Positions 32,196 through 41,260 are shown, counted from the first letter of the stretch. The stretch is DNA of 44,190 nucleotides from an uncultured Dorea sp. (GCA_910585725.1 CAJUFA010000027.1:1-44190); one strand, 5' to 3'. Notes: a model not told the origin generated them from the sequence alone. A program made the numbers and translations.

Positions 32196-33332
32196 ATGGA
32201 CAATGAATTTGGACAGTTTCAGACGGTTCCGGAGCTTACTTTGGAGCCGTTTAAGAAGGAAGAAAAAGAGACGCATACGGCGACGGAACCGAAAGCGGCG
32301 GTATTTGACGAGAGTATACTGTCGGAGGATGAGAGAAGAGCCGTGGATGCATTCGCCGCGCAGATTGATCTGACGAACTCCGGCGCGATTCTGCAGTATG
32401 GAGCGGGAACTCAGAAGAAGATGGCGGATTTCTCTGAGTCGGCGCTTGAGAATGTGAGAACGAAGGATTTGGGAGAGATTGGCGAACTGCTCTCAGATGT
32501 TGTGAAGGAGCTGCGGGATTTTGACGAAGAAGATGAGAAAGGATTCCTGGGTATTTTCAAGAAAAGTTCAGGAAAGATACGATCGGCAAAGGCCAAATAT
32601 GCTAAGGCAGAGGTGAATATCAATCAGATCTGCAAGGTTCTGGAATCTCATAAGGTTCGTCTGTTAAAAGATATCGCGGTGCTGGATAAGATGTATGAAT
32701 TGAACCTGACTTATTATAAAGAGCTGACCATGTACATTCTCGCGGGTAAGAAGAAGCTGGCGGAAGTGAGAGGCGGCCGTCTCCTGCAGTTGTTGGAAAA
32801 AGCGTCCCGTACGGGACTTGCGGAGGATGCGCAGGCCGCGAGGGATCTGGACGGTATGTGTAACCGGTTTGAGAAAAAGATTCATGATCTGGAGCTTACC
32901 AGGACGATTTCCATGCAGACGGCTCCGCAGATGCGTCTGGTACAAGGCAACGATACTTTGATGGTGGAGAAGATCCAGTCCACGATCGTCAATACGATTC
33001 CCCTTTGGAAGAGTCAGATGGTGCTGACCCTTGGGATTGAACATTCGGCGCAGGCTGCCGCGGCACAGAGAGAAGTGACGGATATGACGAATGAGCTTCT
33101 CAGAAGGAATGCGGAGAAACTGAAACTTGCGGTGACCGAGACAGCCAGGGAATCCGAGAGAGGAATCGTGGAGATCGAGACTTTGAAAGCTACGAATGAG
33201 ACGCTGATCTCAACACTGGATGAGGTGATGCAGATTCAGCGGGAAGGAAGGCAGAAGAGGGCGCAGGCAGAGCAGGAGATGCGGAGGCTTGAGCAGGAAT
33301 TAAAGACGAAACTGCTTCAGATACATGGGTAA
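32196..33332 (+). CDS. telA: Toxic anion resistance protein TelA-family
   Basis: 378 residues, almost all alpha-helical, with no membrane helix. TelA family features: an N-terminal DERRAVDAFAAQIDLTNS, a central DLxELxxDLxTxxMQTAPQMRLVQGN-type segment (visible here as SMQTAPQMRLVQGND), then NTIPLWKSQM and a long coiled-coil C-terminus (about 295-378). TelA homologues are linked to tellurite, cell-envelope antibiotic and bacteriocin tolerance; the mechanism is unknown. Start ATG at 32196 follows GGAGGG. It is translated with the XpaC homologue. Confidence 0.92.
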   Translation: MDNEFGQFQTVPELTLEPFKKEEKETHTATEPKAAVFDESILSEDERRAVDAFAAQIDLTNSGAILQYGAGTQKKMADFSESALENVRTKDLGEIGELLSDVVKELRDFDEEDEKGFLGIFKKSSGKIRSAKAKYAKAEVNINQICKVLESHKVRLLKDIAVLDKMYELNLTYYKELTMYILAGKKKLAEVRGGRLLQLLEKASRTGLAEDAQAARDLDGMCNRFEKKIHDLELTRTISMQTAPQMRLVQGNDTLMVEKIQSTIVNTIPLWKSQMVLTLGIEHSAQAAAAQREVTDMTNELLRRNAEKLKLAVTETARESERGIVEIETLKATNETLISTLDEVMQIQREGRQKRAQAEQEMRRLEQELKTKLLQIHG

Positions 33333-33370
33333 CGATTTTCATGACGAGAGGGATAATTTTCAAAAAAGCC

Positions 33371-33399
33371 TTGATTTTACTAGGATAAGGTGCTATACT
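33371..33399 (+). promoter_or_regulatory. SigA-type promoter of the rimP-nusA-infB operon
   Basis: TTGATT (33371-33376), 17-base spacer, TATACT (33394-33399), with a TGC extended -10. The start site would be near 33406, leaving a leader of about 135 bases before rimP. Confidence 0.8.
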
Positions 33400-33426
33400 T
33401 GCAATCAGTTACATAAGGGAATCGGC

Positions 33427-33478
33427 AGAAGAGTGGACGTAAGTTCACTCTTCTTTGTTGAGTGCCACTCATTTTTAG
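33427..33478 (+). promoter_or_regulatory. Structured leader of the rimP operon (candidate attenuator)
   Basis: AGAAGAGTG (33427-33435) pairs with CACTCTTCT (33446-33454). A second, smaller hairpin GAGTgccACTC (33460-33470) is followed by ATTTTTA. The same GAGTG/CACTC words occur in both, so the arms can be exchanged: the first GAGTG with the last CACTC, or CACTC of the first with GAGTG of the second. Such alternatives suit attenuation; NusA, encoded in this operon, would be a natural regulator (inference). Confidence 0.5.
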
Positions 33479-33543
33479 TAAAAGATGGTTTTCATTCAAC
33501 TTCAGCCGGAAATTTTACGGTTTCTTGAAGGAGGAATTTGAGA

Positions 33544-34011
33544 TTGACAAAGAGAGAACAGTACGAACAGAAGACGGAAGAGATTCTGCTGCCCATCATA
33601 GAAGAGCATGGATTCGAACTCGTGGATGTGGAATATGTGAAGGAAGGCAGTTCGTGGTATCTCCGGGCATATATTGATAAACCGGGCGGTATCACGATCG
33701 ACGATTGTGAGGCGGTGAGCCGAAAGCTTTCGGATCAGTTGGATGAAAAGGATTATATTGAAGACGCGTATATTCTGGAGGTTAGCTCTCCGGGACTTGG
33801 AAGACCTTTGAAGAAGGAAAAGGATTATAAAAGGAGCCTGGGAGCGGAAGTTGAGATCAGGACATACCGTATGATCGAGAAGCAGAAGGAATTTATCGGT
33901 ATATTAAAAGGATATGATGAGAATACGGTAACGATAGAGGCGGGAGATGGGACTGAAAAGATATTTGACAAAAGTGATATTGCACTGATTCGTCTGGCGT
34001 TTGATTTTTAA
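33544..34011 (+). CDS. rimP: Ribosome maturation factor RimP
   Basis: 155 residues. N-terminal domain with LLPIIEEHGFELVDVEYVKEGSSWYLR and the glycine-containing IDKPGGITIDDCEAVSR; then the C-terminal Sm-like domain starting EVSSPGLGRPLKKEKDY. RimP helps assemble the 30S subunit. I chose the TTG at 33544, nine bases after AAGGAGG; a TTG two codons upstream is only three bases from it. It opens the conserved rimP-nusA-rnpM-rplGB-infB-rbfA operon. Confidence 0.94.
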   Translation: MTKREQYEQKTEEILLPIIEEHGFELVDVEYVKEGSSWYLRAYIDKPGGITIDDCEAVSRKLSDQLDEKDYIEDAYILEVSSPGLGRPLKKEKDYKRSLGAEVEIRTYRMIEKQKEFIGILKGYDENTVTIEAGDGTEKIFDKSDIALIRLAFDF

Positions 34012-34070
34012 GAAACCTGTAAGAGTTTTCGTGGAGATAGATTAAGTATCAGAGTTAGGAGGAGAATACA

Positions 34071-35303
34071 ATGAACACAGAATTGTTAGAGGCGTTGAAT
34101 ATATTGGAGGAAGAGAAAGAGATCAGCAAAGAGACTCTGCTGGATGCAATCGAAAATTCTCTGCTGAACGCCTGTAAGAATCATTTTGGAAAAGCAGACA
34201 ATATTAAAGTAGATATGAACAGAACGACGTGCGAATACCAACTTTACGCAGAGAAGGTTGTGGTAGAAGAGGTGGAGGATAAGCTGGAAGAGATTAGTTA
34301 CGAAGATGCGAAAGGAATCGACAGCAGATATGAACTGGGGGATATCGTGCAGATACCGATTGAATCAAAATCCTTCGGGCGTATAGCTACTCAGAACGCC
34401 AAGAATCTTATTTTGCAGAAGATCCGGGAGGAAGAACGTAAGGTAGTATATGATCAGTATTTTGAGAAAGAGAAAGATATCGTTACAGGAATCGTCCAGC
34501 GTTATATAGGCAGGAATGTCAGCATCAATCTGGGGAAGGCCGACGCGATGCTGACGGAGAACGAACAGGTTAAGGGAGAAGTTTTTAAGCCGACAGAGAG
34601 GGTTAAGCTGTACATCGTAGAGGTAAAAAACACGACGAAAGGACCGAAGATTCTGGTATCCCGTACCCATCCGGAACTGGTAAAGAGATTGTTTGAAGCG
34701 GAAGTGACGGAGGTAAAGGACGGAATCGTTGAGATCAAGAGTATAGCCCGGGAGGCGGGAAGCAGAACGAAGATCGCGGTGTGGTCGAATGACCCGGATG
34801 TCGATCCGGTGGGCGCCTGCGTCGGGCTGAACGGGTCGAGAGTAAATGCGATCGTAAACGAACTGCGCGGCGAGAAGATTGATATTATCAATTGGAGCGA
34901 TAATCCTGCGATTCTGATCGAGAATGCGTTAAGCCCCGCGAAGGTTATCTCGGTCATGGCAGATCCGGACGATAAGACGGCGGGCGTAATTGTTCCGGAT
35001 TATCAATTATCTCTTGCAATTGGTAAGGAAGGACAGAATGCAAGGCTGGCGGCAAGACTTACAGGATATAAGATTGACATTAAGAGCGAAACGCAGGCGA
35101 TAGAGTCCGGAGATCTTCCGGAGAATTATCTGGAATTAAGCGAAGGCGTATATGAAGAAGAATACGACGCGTCTTATGAGGAATACGAAGAGAATTACGA
35201 GGAGAATTACGAAGAAGGGCGTGAGGAGACATATCCGGATGACGAGTATGATGTAAATTATGAAGAAGAGATCGTATTCGAAGAAATAGATGATGAGGAA
35301 TAG
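34071..35303 (+). CDS. nusA: Transcription elongation/termination factor NusA with an acidic tail
   Basis: 410 residues. N-terminal RNAP-binding domain (1-about 125), S1 domain (about 130-200), and KH1-KH2 domains (about 200-345), including PVGACVGLNGSRVNAIVNEL and SLAIGKEGQNARLAARL. Residues 361-410 form an unusual tail with 27 acidic residues and nine tyrosines, built from YEE and EENYE units, in place of the acidic repeat domains of E. coli NusA. The ATG at 34071 has AGGAGGAG upstream. It follows rimP by 59 bases in the same operon. Confidence 0.96.
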   Translation: MNTELLEALNILEEEKEISKETLLDAIENSLLNACKNHFGKADNIKVDMNRTTCEYQLYAEKVVVEEVEDKLEEISYEDAKGIDSRYELGDIVQIPIESKSFGRIATQNAKNLILQKIREEERKVVYDQYFEKEKDIVTGIVQRYIGRNVSINLGKADAMLTENEQVKGEVFKPTERVKLYIVEVKNTTKGPKILVSRTHPELVKRLFEAEVTEVKDGIVEIKSIAREAGSRTKIAVWSNDPDVDPVGACVGLNGSRVNAIVNELRGEKIDIINWSDNPAILIENALSPAKVISVMADPDDKTAGVIVPDYQLSLAIGKEGQNARLAARLTGYKIDIKSETQAIESGDLPENYLELSEGVYEEEYDASYEEYEENYEENYEEGREETYPDDEYDVNYEEEIVFEEIDDEE

Positions 35304-35311
35304 GTGAGTGT

Positions 35312-35590
35312 GTGGGTGGAAATAAAAAGATTCCTGTGCGGCGGTGCGTAGGCTGTCAGGAGATGAAGAATAAGAAAGAGATGATTCGTGTCATACGGAC
35401 GAAAGAAGGAGAATTTCTTCTGGACGCTACCGGGAAGAAGAACGGAAGGGGAGCGTACATCTGTCCTTCGAAGGAATGTTTTCAAAAGGCGGTTAAGAAT
35501 AAAGGGCTGGAACGTTCTTTCAAACAGTCTATTCCGGCAGAGGTATACGAAGCGTTAGAAAAGGAGATGGGGTTGATTGGGACAGAGTAA
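35312..35590 (+). CDS. rnpM: YlxR/RnpM, RNase P modulator
   Basis: 92 residues starting GTG at 35312. The DUF448 signature is complete: PVRRCVGCQEMKNKKEMIRV and GKKNGRGAYICPSKECFQKA. Small basic YlxR proteins of Firmicutes bind RNA and have been reported as RNase P modulators. Position between nusA and the L7Ae-like gene is conserved. It starts eight bases after the nusA stop and overlaps the next start by 14 bases. Confidence 0.94.
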   Translation: MGGNKKIPVRRCVGCQEMKNKKEMIRVIRTKEGEFLLDATGKKNGRGAYICPSKECFQKAVKNKGLERSFKQSIPAEVYEALEKEMGLIGTE

Positions 35591-35900
35591 AGCGTTGTCA
35601 CTCATTGGTCTGGCTACAAAGGCAGGAAGAACGGTCAGCGGAGAATTTTGCACGGAGAAGGAAGTAAAGTCCGGAAGGGCTTCCCTGGTTATTGTAGCGG
35701 ACGACGCGTCTGATAATACGAAGAAGAAATTTAAGAATATGTGTGATTACTATCACGTGCCGATTTGTTTTTATAAGGATAAAGATACCTTGGGGCATGC
35801 AATGGGAAAGCAATTCCGGGCGTCTCTTGCGATATTGGATGAGGGGTTTGCAAAAGGAATCAGAAAGAATATGGATACAGAAGATCATACAATTGCATAG
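35577..35900 (+). CDS. rplGB: L7Ae-family ribosomal/RNA-binding protein (YlxQ, RplGB)
   Basis: 107 residues, L7Ae fold: ALSLIGLATKAGRTVSGEF, LVIVADDASDNTKKKF and the end of the fold with YHVPICFYKDKDTLGHAMGK. L7Ae proteins bind kink-turn RNAs. The C-terminal ~20 residues are an extension. The TTG at 35577 lies within the end of rnpM, with AAGGAG upstream; no better start exists, since the next ATG would remove half of the fold. Confidence 0.9.
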   Translation: MGQSKALSLIGLATKAGRTVSGEFCTEKEVKSGRASLVIVADDASDNTKKKFKNMCDYYHVPICFYKDKDTLGHAMGKQFRASLAILDEGFAKGIRKNMDTEDHTIA

Positions 35901-35914
35901 AGGAGGTAGTTAAG

Positions 35915-38900
35915 ATGTCAAAAATCAAAGTATATGAATTAGCGAAGGAATTGAATGTTCCGAGTAAGGAAGTCCTTGAATTCCTGAGCGGAAAGAATAT
36001 AGAAGTGAAGACTCATATGAGCGCGCTTGAAGAGGCGGACGCCGATGTGGTGAGGAAAGGTTTCGTGAAGGCCAAGGCTGCTGGAAAGGATGCGGCGAAG
36101 CCGGAGGCAGAGGCCCCGAAGAAGAAGAATATCGTGCATGTATTCCGGCCGCAGAATACGCAGAACGGAAGCAAACAGGCCAGAAGACCGGGCGGAAGAA
36201 CGAACGCAGGGCAGCCGGCGAATGGCGGCGGCCGTCCTGCATCGCCGCAGGGAAAGCCGATGCAGGTAAATAACGGCCGTCCGGCGAAAGCGGCGCGTCC
36301 TGCAGCGGCCGCCAAACCGACAGACGCTTCTAAGATAGTAAAGCGCTCGGCCGCGGCATCAACTGCCAGACCGGAGGAAATTGTAAAACGTCCGGAAACA
36401 GAAGTATCCAAACAAGCAATATCTGAAAAGACACCGGAGATTGCGGCGACTTCCGAGAAAAAACAGAACGTACAAAACGCGGAGCGTCCGGCAGAGAGAA
36501 AGCCTGAGAAAACAGGAACTATAGAGAAAAAACAGCCCCAGAGGATGAAAGACCGCGGGGAACGTCAGGAAAGAGGCGGTGAAAGACAGCGGGATTCTAA
36601 AGATTTCAGAGGCGCTGGGGCAAGACCGTCAAGGGGCGACCGTACTCAGGGAACACGTCCGGACAGATCCCAGGGAGACCGCGACCGGAATCGGGAACGT
36701 ACTTTTGGCGACAGAGGAAGGGATCGGGACCGTTTCCAGGGAGACCGTGACCGAGACAGAGAGAGACCCCAGGGAGACCGCGACCGGAATCGGGAACGTA
36801 CTTTTGGCGACAGAGGAAGGGATCGGGACCGTTTCCAGGGAGACCGTGATCGAGACAGAGAGAGACCCCAGGGAAACCGCGACCGCGCTCAGAATGATCG
36901 TGACCGCGACCGCGGACAGGGACGCAGACCGGGCGAACGGCCGGATCGGCGTAATGACAGAAGAGGAAGCAACAACAGTATTCCGGCGCCTGCAGTGGAG
37001 ACACAGAAGCCGCAGCGCAGTAAAGGGAAAGGTAAGGATGATCATAAGAAGAAGGATTATCGCCGCGGGGATGAAGAAGAGAGAGCAGTAAAGGGAAAGA
37101 AAAAGAACGAGCCGAAGCAGCAGTTCCAGAAACCGCAGCAGAGAGAACAGAAGATTGTGGAAGAAATCAAGTCTATCATCATCCCGGAGGTTCTGACGAT
37201 CAAGGAGCTTGCGGATAAGATGAGAATCGTACCGTCGGTGATTGTAAAGAAATTGTTCATGCAGGGGAAGGTTGCAACGGTGAATCAGGAGATTGATTAC
37301 GAGACCGCTGAAGGAATCGCGCTGGAATTTGACGTTTTGTGCGAGAAAGAAGAGGTCGTAGACGTGATCGAGGAGCTTCTGAAGGAAGACGAAGAAGATG
37401 AAAGCACGATGAAGAAACGTCCGCCGGTAGTCTGCGTCATGGGTCATGTCGACCATGGTAAGACCTCTCTCTTGGATGCGATTCGTCATACGAACGTGAT
37501 TGATAAGGAAGCAGGCGGTATTACTCAGCACATCGGCGCTTATGTGGTGGATGTAAACGGGGAGAAGATTACTTTCCTGGATACGCCGGGACACGAGGCG
37601 TTTACGGCGATGCGTATGCGCGGAGCAAGTTCTACGGATATCGCTATTCTGGTTGTAGCGGCGGACGACGGCGTGATGCCCCAGACTGTTGAAGCGATCA
37701 ACCATGCAAAAGCGGCGGGGGTAGAGATTGTCGTAGCGGTGAATAAGATCGATAAGCCCAGCGCGAATATCGAGCGTGTAAAGCAGGAGCTTACTGAATA
37801 TGAGCTGATCCCGGAAGACTGGGGCGGAAGCACGGTCTTTGTACCGGTATCGGCTAAGACGGGAGAAGGTCTGGAGGATCTGATGGAGATGATTATCCTG
37901 ACGGCAGAAGTTCTGGAGCTTAAGGCGAACGCAAATCGGCGCGCGAGAGGTCTGGTATTGGAAGCGCAGTTAGATAAGGGAAGAGGATCCGTAGCCACCG
38001 TACTCGTCCAGAAGGGTACCCTGCATGTGGGAGATTCCATAGCGGCAGGTTCCGCATACGGAAAAGTCCGTGCAATGATGGATGATAAGGGAAGGCGTGT
38101 GAAAGAGGCGGGTCCGTCTATGCCGGTAGAGATCCTGGGTCTTAACGATGTGCCGAATGCAGGCGAAGTGTTCGTAGGATGCGAGAATGATAAAGAAGCG
38201 AGAAGCTTTGCGGAGACATTTATCTCACAGAGTAAAGTGAAGCTTCTGGAAGATACTAAGTCGAAATTATCTCTGGATGATTTGTTCACCCAGATTCAGG
38301 AAGGAAACTTAAAAGAACTTGGAATTGTGGTAAAAGCAGACGTGCAAGGGTCTGTAGAGGCGATGAAGCAGAGCCTTCTGAAGCTTACAAACGAAGAAGT
38401 TGTCGTAAAGATCATCCATGGAGGCGTCGGCGCTATCAATGAGTCTGACGTAAGCCTTGCTTCGGCGTCTAACGCGATTATTATAGGATTCAATGTAAGA
38501 CCGGACGCAACGGCGAAAGAGACCGCGGAACGGGAAGGCGTTGACGTTCGTCTGTATCGTGTAATCTATAATGCGATAGAGGATGTGGAAGCAGCTATGA
38601 AGGGAATGCTGGATCCGGTATTTGAGGAAAAGGTACTGGGGCATGCGGAGGTCCGTCAGACATTCAAGGCGTCCGGTGTTGGAACCATTGCCGGTTCTTA
38701 TGTGCAGGACGGCACTTTCGAGCGAGATTGTTCCGTTCGTCTGACCAGAGACGGAGTCGTGATCTTCGAGGGACCGCTTGCATCTCTGAGACGTTTCAAG
38801 GATGATGTGAAAGAAGTAAGAGCGGGATATGAGTGCGGATTCGTATTCGCGAACTTTAACGATATTAAAGAAGGCGATCTGGTTGAAGCATTCAAGATGG

Positions 38901-38917
38901 TAGAGATACCAAGATAA
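35915..38917 (+). CDS. infB: Translation initiation factor IF-2 with an Arg/Asp-rich repeat insertion
   Basis: 1000 residues. First IF2_N module at 1-50, a long low-complexity region (about 60-415), second IF2_N (about 425-475), then the GTPase: G1 GHVDHGKT (510-517), G2 GGITQHIGAY, G3 DTPGHEAF, G4 NKID and G5 SAK. Domains II to IV fill the remainder. IF-2 delivers fMet-tRNA to the 30S subunit and promotes subunit joining. The low-complexity region holds two near-identical 33-residue units of GDRDRxRER type (253-318). Start ATG at 35915 behind GAGGAGG. Confidence 0.97.
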   Translation: MSKIKVYELAKELNVPSKEVLEFLSGKNIEVKTHMSALEEADADVVRKGFVKAKAAGKDAAKPEAEAPKKKNIVHVFRPQNTQNGSKQARRPGGRTNAGQPANGGGRPASPQGKPMQVNNGRPAKAARPAAAAKPTDASKIVKRSAAASTARPEEIVKRPETEVSKQAISEKTPEIAATSEKKQNVQNAERPAERKPEKTGTIEKKQPQRMKDRGERQERGGERQRDSKDFRGAGARPSRGDRTQGTRPDRSQGDRDRNRERTFGDRGRDRDRFQGDRDRDRERPQGDRDRNRERTFGDRGRDRDRFQGDRDRDRERPQGNRDRAQNDRDRDRGQGRRPGERPDRRNDRRGSNNSIPAPAVETQKPQRSKGKGKDDHKKKDYRRGDEEERAVKGKKKNEPKQQFQKPQQREQKIVEEIKSIIIPEVLTIKELADKMRIVPSVIVKKLFMQGKVATVNQEIDYETAEGIALEFDVLCEKEEVVDVIEELLKEDEEDESTMKKRPPVVCVMGHVDHGKTSLLDAIRHTNVIDKEAGGITQHIGAYVVDVNGEKITFLDTPGHEAFTAMRMRGASSTDIAILVVAADDGVMPQTVEAINHAKAAGVEIVVAVNKIDKPSANIERVKQELTEYELIPEDWGGSTVFVPVSAKTGEGLEDLMEMIILTAEVLELKANANRRARGLVLEAQLDKGRGSVATVLVQKGTLHVGDSIAAGSAYGKVRAMMDDKGRRVKEAGPSMPVEILGLNDVPNAGEVFVGCENDKEARSFAETFISQSKVKLLEDTKSKLSLDDLFTQIQEGNLKELGIVVKADVQGSVEAMKQSLLKLTNEEVVVKIIHGGVGAINESDVSLASASNAIIIGFNVRPDATAKETAEREGVDVRLYRVIYNAIEDVEAAMKGMLDPVFEEKVLGHAEVRQTFKASGVGTIAGSYVQDGTFERDCSVRLTRDGVVIFEGPLASLRRFKDDVKEVRAGYECGFVFANFNDIKEGDLVEAFKMVEIPR
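36671..36868 (+). repeat. Near-perfect 99-bp tandem duplication in infB
   Basis: Units 36671-36769 and 36770-36868 differ at one base (C versus T in a GAC/GAT Asp codon) and encode the same 33 residues. A partial third copy begins at 36869 and diverges after about 20 bases. The high identity argues for recent duplication, and copy number may vary between strains. Confidence 0.93.
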
Positions 38918-39001
38918 GTAAGTTTTATCCCGTTTTGTGAAGGCAGTTAGGCCAGAGGATTCATGTTATGACGCGCTGGCTGCAAGAAGAGGTGTGAAGA
39001 A

Positions 39002-39382
39002 ATGAAAAAAGGAAGTATAAAGAATACCAGAGTCAATACCGAAGTACAACGGGAGTTGAGTAATATAATCAGGAATTTGAAAGATCCCCGCGTCGCGCCA
39101 TGGACTTCCGTGGTTGCGGCCAGGGTAGCGCCTGATCTTAAGACGTGTAACGCTTATATCAGTGTGCTGGGAGATAAAAAGGCGCAGGAAGATACGATTC
39201 AGGGGCTTAAGAGCGCGGAAGGGTACATTCGGCGCGAGCTTGCAGGCACGCTGAATATGAGGAATACGCCGCAGATTCAGTTCATATTGGATCAGTCTAT
39301 TGAGTATGGCGTCAATATGTCGAAGAAGATTGATGAAGTGACCAAAAATATCGAAGTAGAAGGGGATGCAGATGCTGAATAA
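39002..39382 (+). CDS. rbfA: Ribosome-binding factor RbfA
   Basis: 126 residues. The KH-like RbfA fold: RVNTEVQRELSNIIRNLKDPRV, VARVAPDLKTCNAYISVLGD and IRRELAGTLNMRNTPQIQF with the DQSIEYG ending. RbfA matures the 16S 5' end and 30S subunit during cold or rapid growth. The ATG at 39002 follows GAAGAGGTG, with 84 bases to infB and no terminator between. It overlaps the next gene by 11 bases. Confidence 0.95.
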   Translation: MKKGSIKNTRVNTEVQRELSNIIRNLKDPRVAPWTSVVAARVAPDLKTCNAYISVLGDKKAQEDTIQGLKSAEGYIRRELAGTLNMRNTPQIQFILDQSIEYGVNMSKKIDEVTKNIEVEGDADAE

Positions 39383-40331
39383 GATTCTGAAGGATGCAAA
39401 AACGATTGCAATCGGCGGGCACATACGTCCGGACGGGGACTGTGTGGGTTCGTGCATGGGATTGTACCAGTATATCAGAGATAACTACAAAGACAAAAAG
39501 GCAGACGTATATCTGGAGGATATTCCGGAATCACTGAAGTGCCTGCCGGATGTGGGTAAGATACGTCATGAGATCCCGGCGGATGTGAGATACGACTTGT
39601 TTATCTCCCTGGATTGCGGGGATAAAGAGCGCCTTGGTTTTTCGGGGACGTTGTTTGACACGGCCGCGAGGACTTATTGCATCGATCATCATATCAGTAA
39701 TCTAGGATTTGCACAGGAGGACTATATCGTCCCGGACGCCAGTTCTACTTCTGAACTGGTCTATAATCTGCTGGAGGATGAGAAGATATCATTAGATACG
39801 GCGACGGCGCTGTATCTTGGTATCGTGCATGATACGGGGGTATTTCAGTATTCATGTGCGTCTCCGTCTACCTTCAGGGCAGCGGCAAGGCTGCTGGAAA
39901 AGGGTGTGGACGGACCGAAGCTTATCCAGGATACTTTTTACGAGAAGACTTATGCCCAGAATCAGATCTTGGGAAGAGCGCTGCTTGAGAGTATTCTTTT
40001 CATGGATAAGAGATGCATCGCCTCTTATGTGACGAAGAAAACCATGGATTTCTACGGGGTCGGGATCAAGGATATGGATGGGATAGTAAGCCAGCTTCGG
40101 TTGACCAAAGGTGTAGAAGTGGCAATCTTCATGTATGAGGTGGAAACGAATGTATATAAAGTCAGCCTCCGTTCAAAAGACCGGATCGACGTGTGTAAAA
40201 TCGCCAAATATTTTGGAGGAGGCGGTCACAGGAAAGCAGCGGGGCTCACGATGGCGGGTACATACCGTGATGTGATCAATAATCTGTCGGAACGGATAGA
40301 AGCGCAGATGGAGAATCCCCAGGGAAGGTAG
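39372..40331 (+). CDS. nrnA: DHH-family phosphoesterase, NrnA-like oligoribonuclease/pAp phosphatase
   Basis: 319 residues. DHH motifs: I in GHIRPDGDCVGS, II in SLDCGD, III in CIDHH, IV in VHDTG; the DHHA1 C-terminus has GGGGHRKAAG. NrnA degrades short oligoribonucleotides and dephosphorylates pAp; related DHH enzymes can cleave cyclic dinucleotides, so substrate is inferred. The ATG at 39372 (AAGGGG six bases upstream) is preferred to the ATG at 39366. Its position between rbfA and truB is conserved. Confidence 0.93.
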   Translation: MLNKILKDAKTIAIGGHIRPDGDCVGSCMGLYQYIRDNYKDKKADVYLEDIPESLKCLPDVGKIRHEIPADVRYDLFISLDCGDKERLGFSGTLFDTAARTYCIDHHISNLGFAQEDYIVPDASSTSELVYNLLEDEKISLDTATALYLGIVHDTGVFQYSCASPSTFRAAARLLEKGVDGPKLIQDTFYEKTYAQNQILGRALLESILFMDKRCIASYVTKKTMDFYGVGIKDMDGIVSQLRLTKGVEVAIFMYEVETNVYKVSLRSKDRIDVCKIAKYFGGGGHRKAAGLTMAGTYRDVINNLSERIEAQMENPQGR

Positions 40332-40345
40332 GAAAGAGGATACAT

Positions 40346-41260
40346 ATGATACACGGTATTCTGAATGTGCGAAAAGAAAAGGGTTATACGTCCCATGATG
40401 TGGTGGCGAAGCTTAGGGGAATTGTAGGCCAGAGGAAAATCGGCCATACAGGCACCCTGGATCCGGACGCGGAGGGAGTCCTGCCAATATGTCTGGGCAG
40501 GGCGACGAAACTGTGCGATATGCTGACAGACAAGGATAAGACCTATGAGGCGGTTCTTTTATTGGGATGCGCGACGGACACGCAGGATATTACCGGAACC
40601 GTTCTTGAGAGCCGGGAAGTACCAGAGTTTAAGCCGGAAGAGATCTCGGACGTCCTGCAGAGTTTTGTCGGAGAGTACGCACAGGTTCCGCCCATGTACT
40701 CTGCCATAAAGGTGAATGGAAGGAAGCTGTATGAACTTGCCAGAGAGGGAAAAGAGATTGAACGAAAGGCCAGAATCGTACAGATCTATGAAATCCGGAT
40801 CAAAAAGATAGAATTGCCAAGGATATGGATGGAAGTCAGGTGTTCAAAAGGCACGTATATCCGTACTTTGTGTCACGATATCGGTCAGAAGTTAGGCTGT
40901 CTGGGCTGTATGGAAGATCTGCTCCGTACCAGGACAGGAGGATTCCGGCTGGAGGAGGGTCTGACTCTGGAAGAGATCAAAAGATTGAAAGAAGACGGAA
41001 GTCTTATGGAGAATATAATCCCGATTGACGAGATGTTCGCCGATTATCCCCGGATGCAGGTAAAAGGAAGGGGCGAGGCGCTGGCGAAGAACGGGAATCC
41101 CCTGTCTTCGAGTATGCTTTCTCCATATGATGAAAATCAGGCGGAGAGGCTGCAGTCTGTCAGAGTATATGATAAGGAAGGACAGTTTATCGCGGTATAT
41201 AAGTGGCAGGAGAAGAAAGAATCTTATCAGGTTGTTAAGATGTTTTACGAGAAGTTATGA
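40346..41260 (+). CDS. truB: tRNA pseudouridine(55) synthase TruB
   Basis: 304 residues. The catalytic motif HTGTLDPDAEGVLPICLGRATK carries the nucleophilic Asp of GTLDPDA; KxYxxxAxLG-type segments and the RCSKGTYIRTLCHDIG helix are typical. The C-terminal PUA-like part (about 235-304) is present. TruB makes pseudouridine 55 in the T-loop of tRNAs. The ATG at 40346 follows AAAGAGGA. Confidence 0.96.
   Translation: MIHGILNVRKEKGYTSHDVVAKLRGIVGQRKIGHTGTLDPDAEGVLPICLGRATKLCDMLTDKDKTYEAVLLLGCATDTQDITGTVLESREVPEFKPEEISDVLQSFVGEYAQVPPMYSAIKVNGRKLYELAREGKEIERKARIVQIYEIRIKKIELPRIWMEVRCSKGTYIRTLCHDIGQKLGCLGCMEDLLRTRTGGFRLEEGLTLEEIKRLKEDGSLMENIIPIDEMFADYPRMQVKGRGEALAKNGNPLSSSMLSPYDENQAERLQSVRVYDKEGQFIAVYKWQEKKESYQVVKMFYEKL

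Noticed and set aside
33325..33528. A 67-codon frame between telA and rimP
   Set aside because: It spans the rimP promoter and the leader hairpins and has no domain.
36671..36868. CRISPR-like appearance of the infB repeats
   Set aside because: Only two contiguous units without spacers, in frame within a gene.
36629..37705. A 358-codon minus-strand frame across infB
   Set aside because: It lies opposite the infB repeat and GTPase region and shows no domain or ribosome site; infB is unambiguous.
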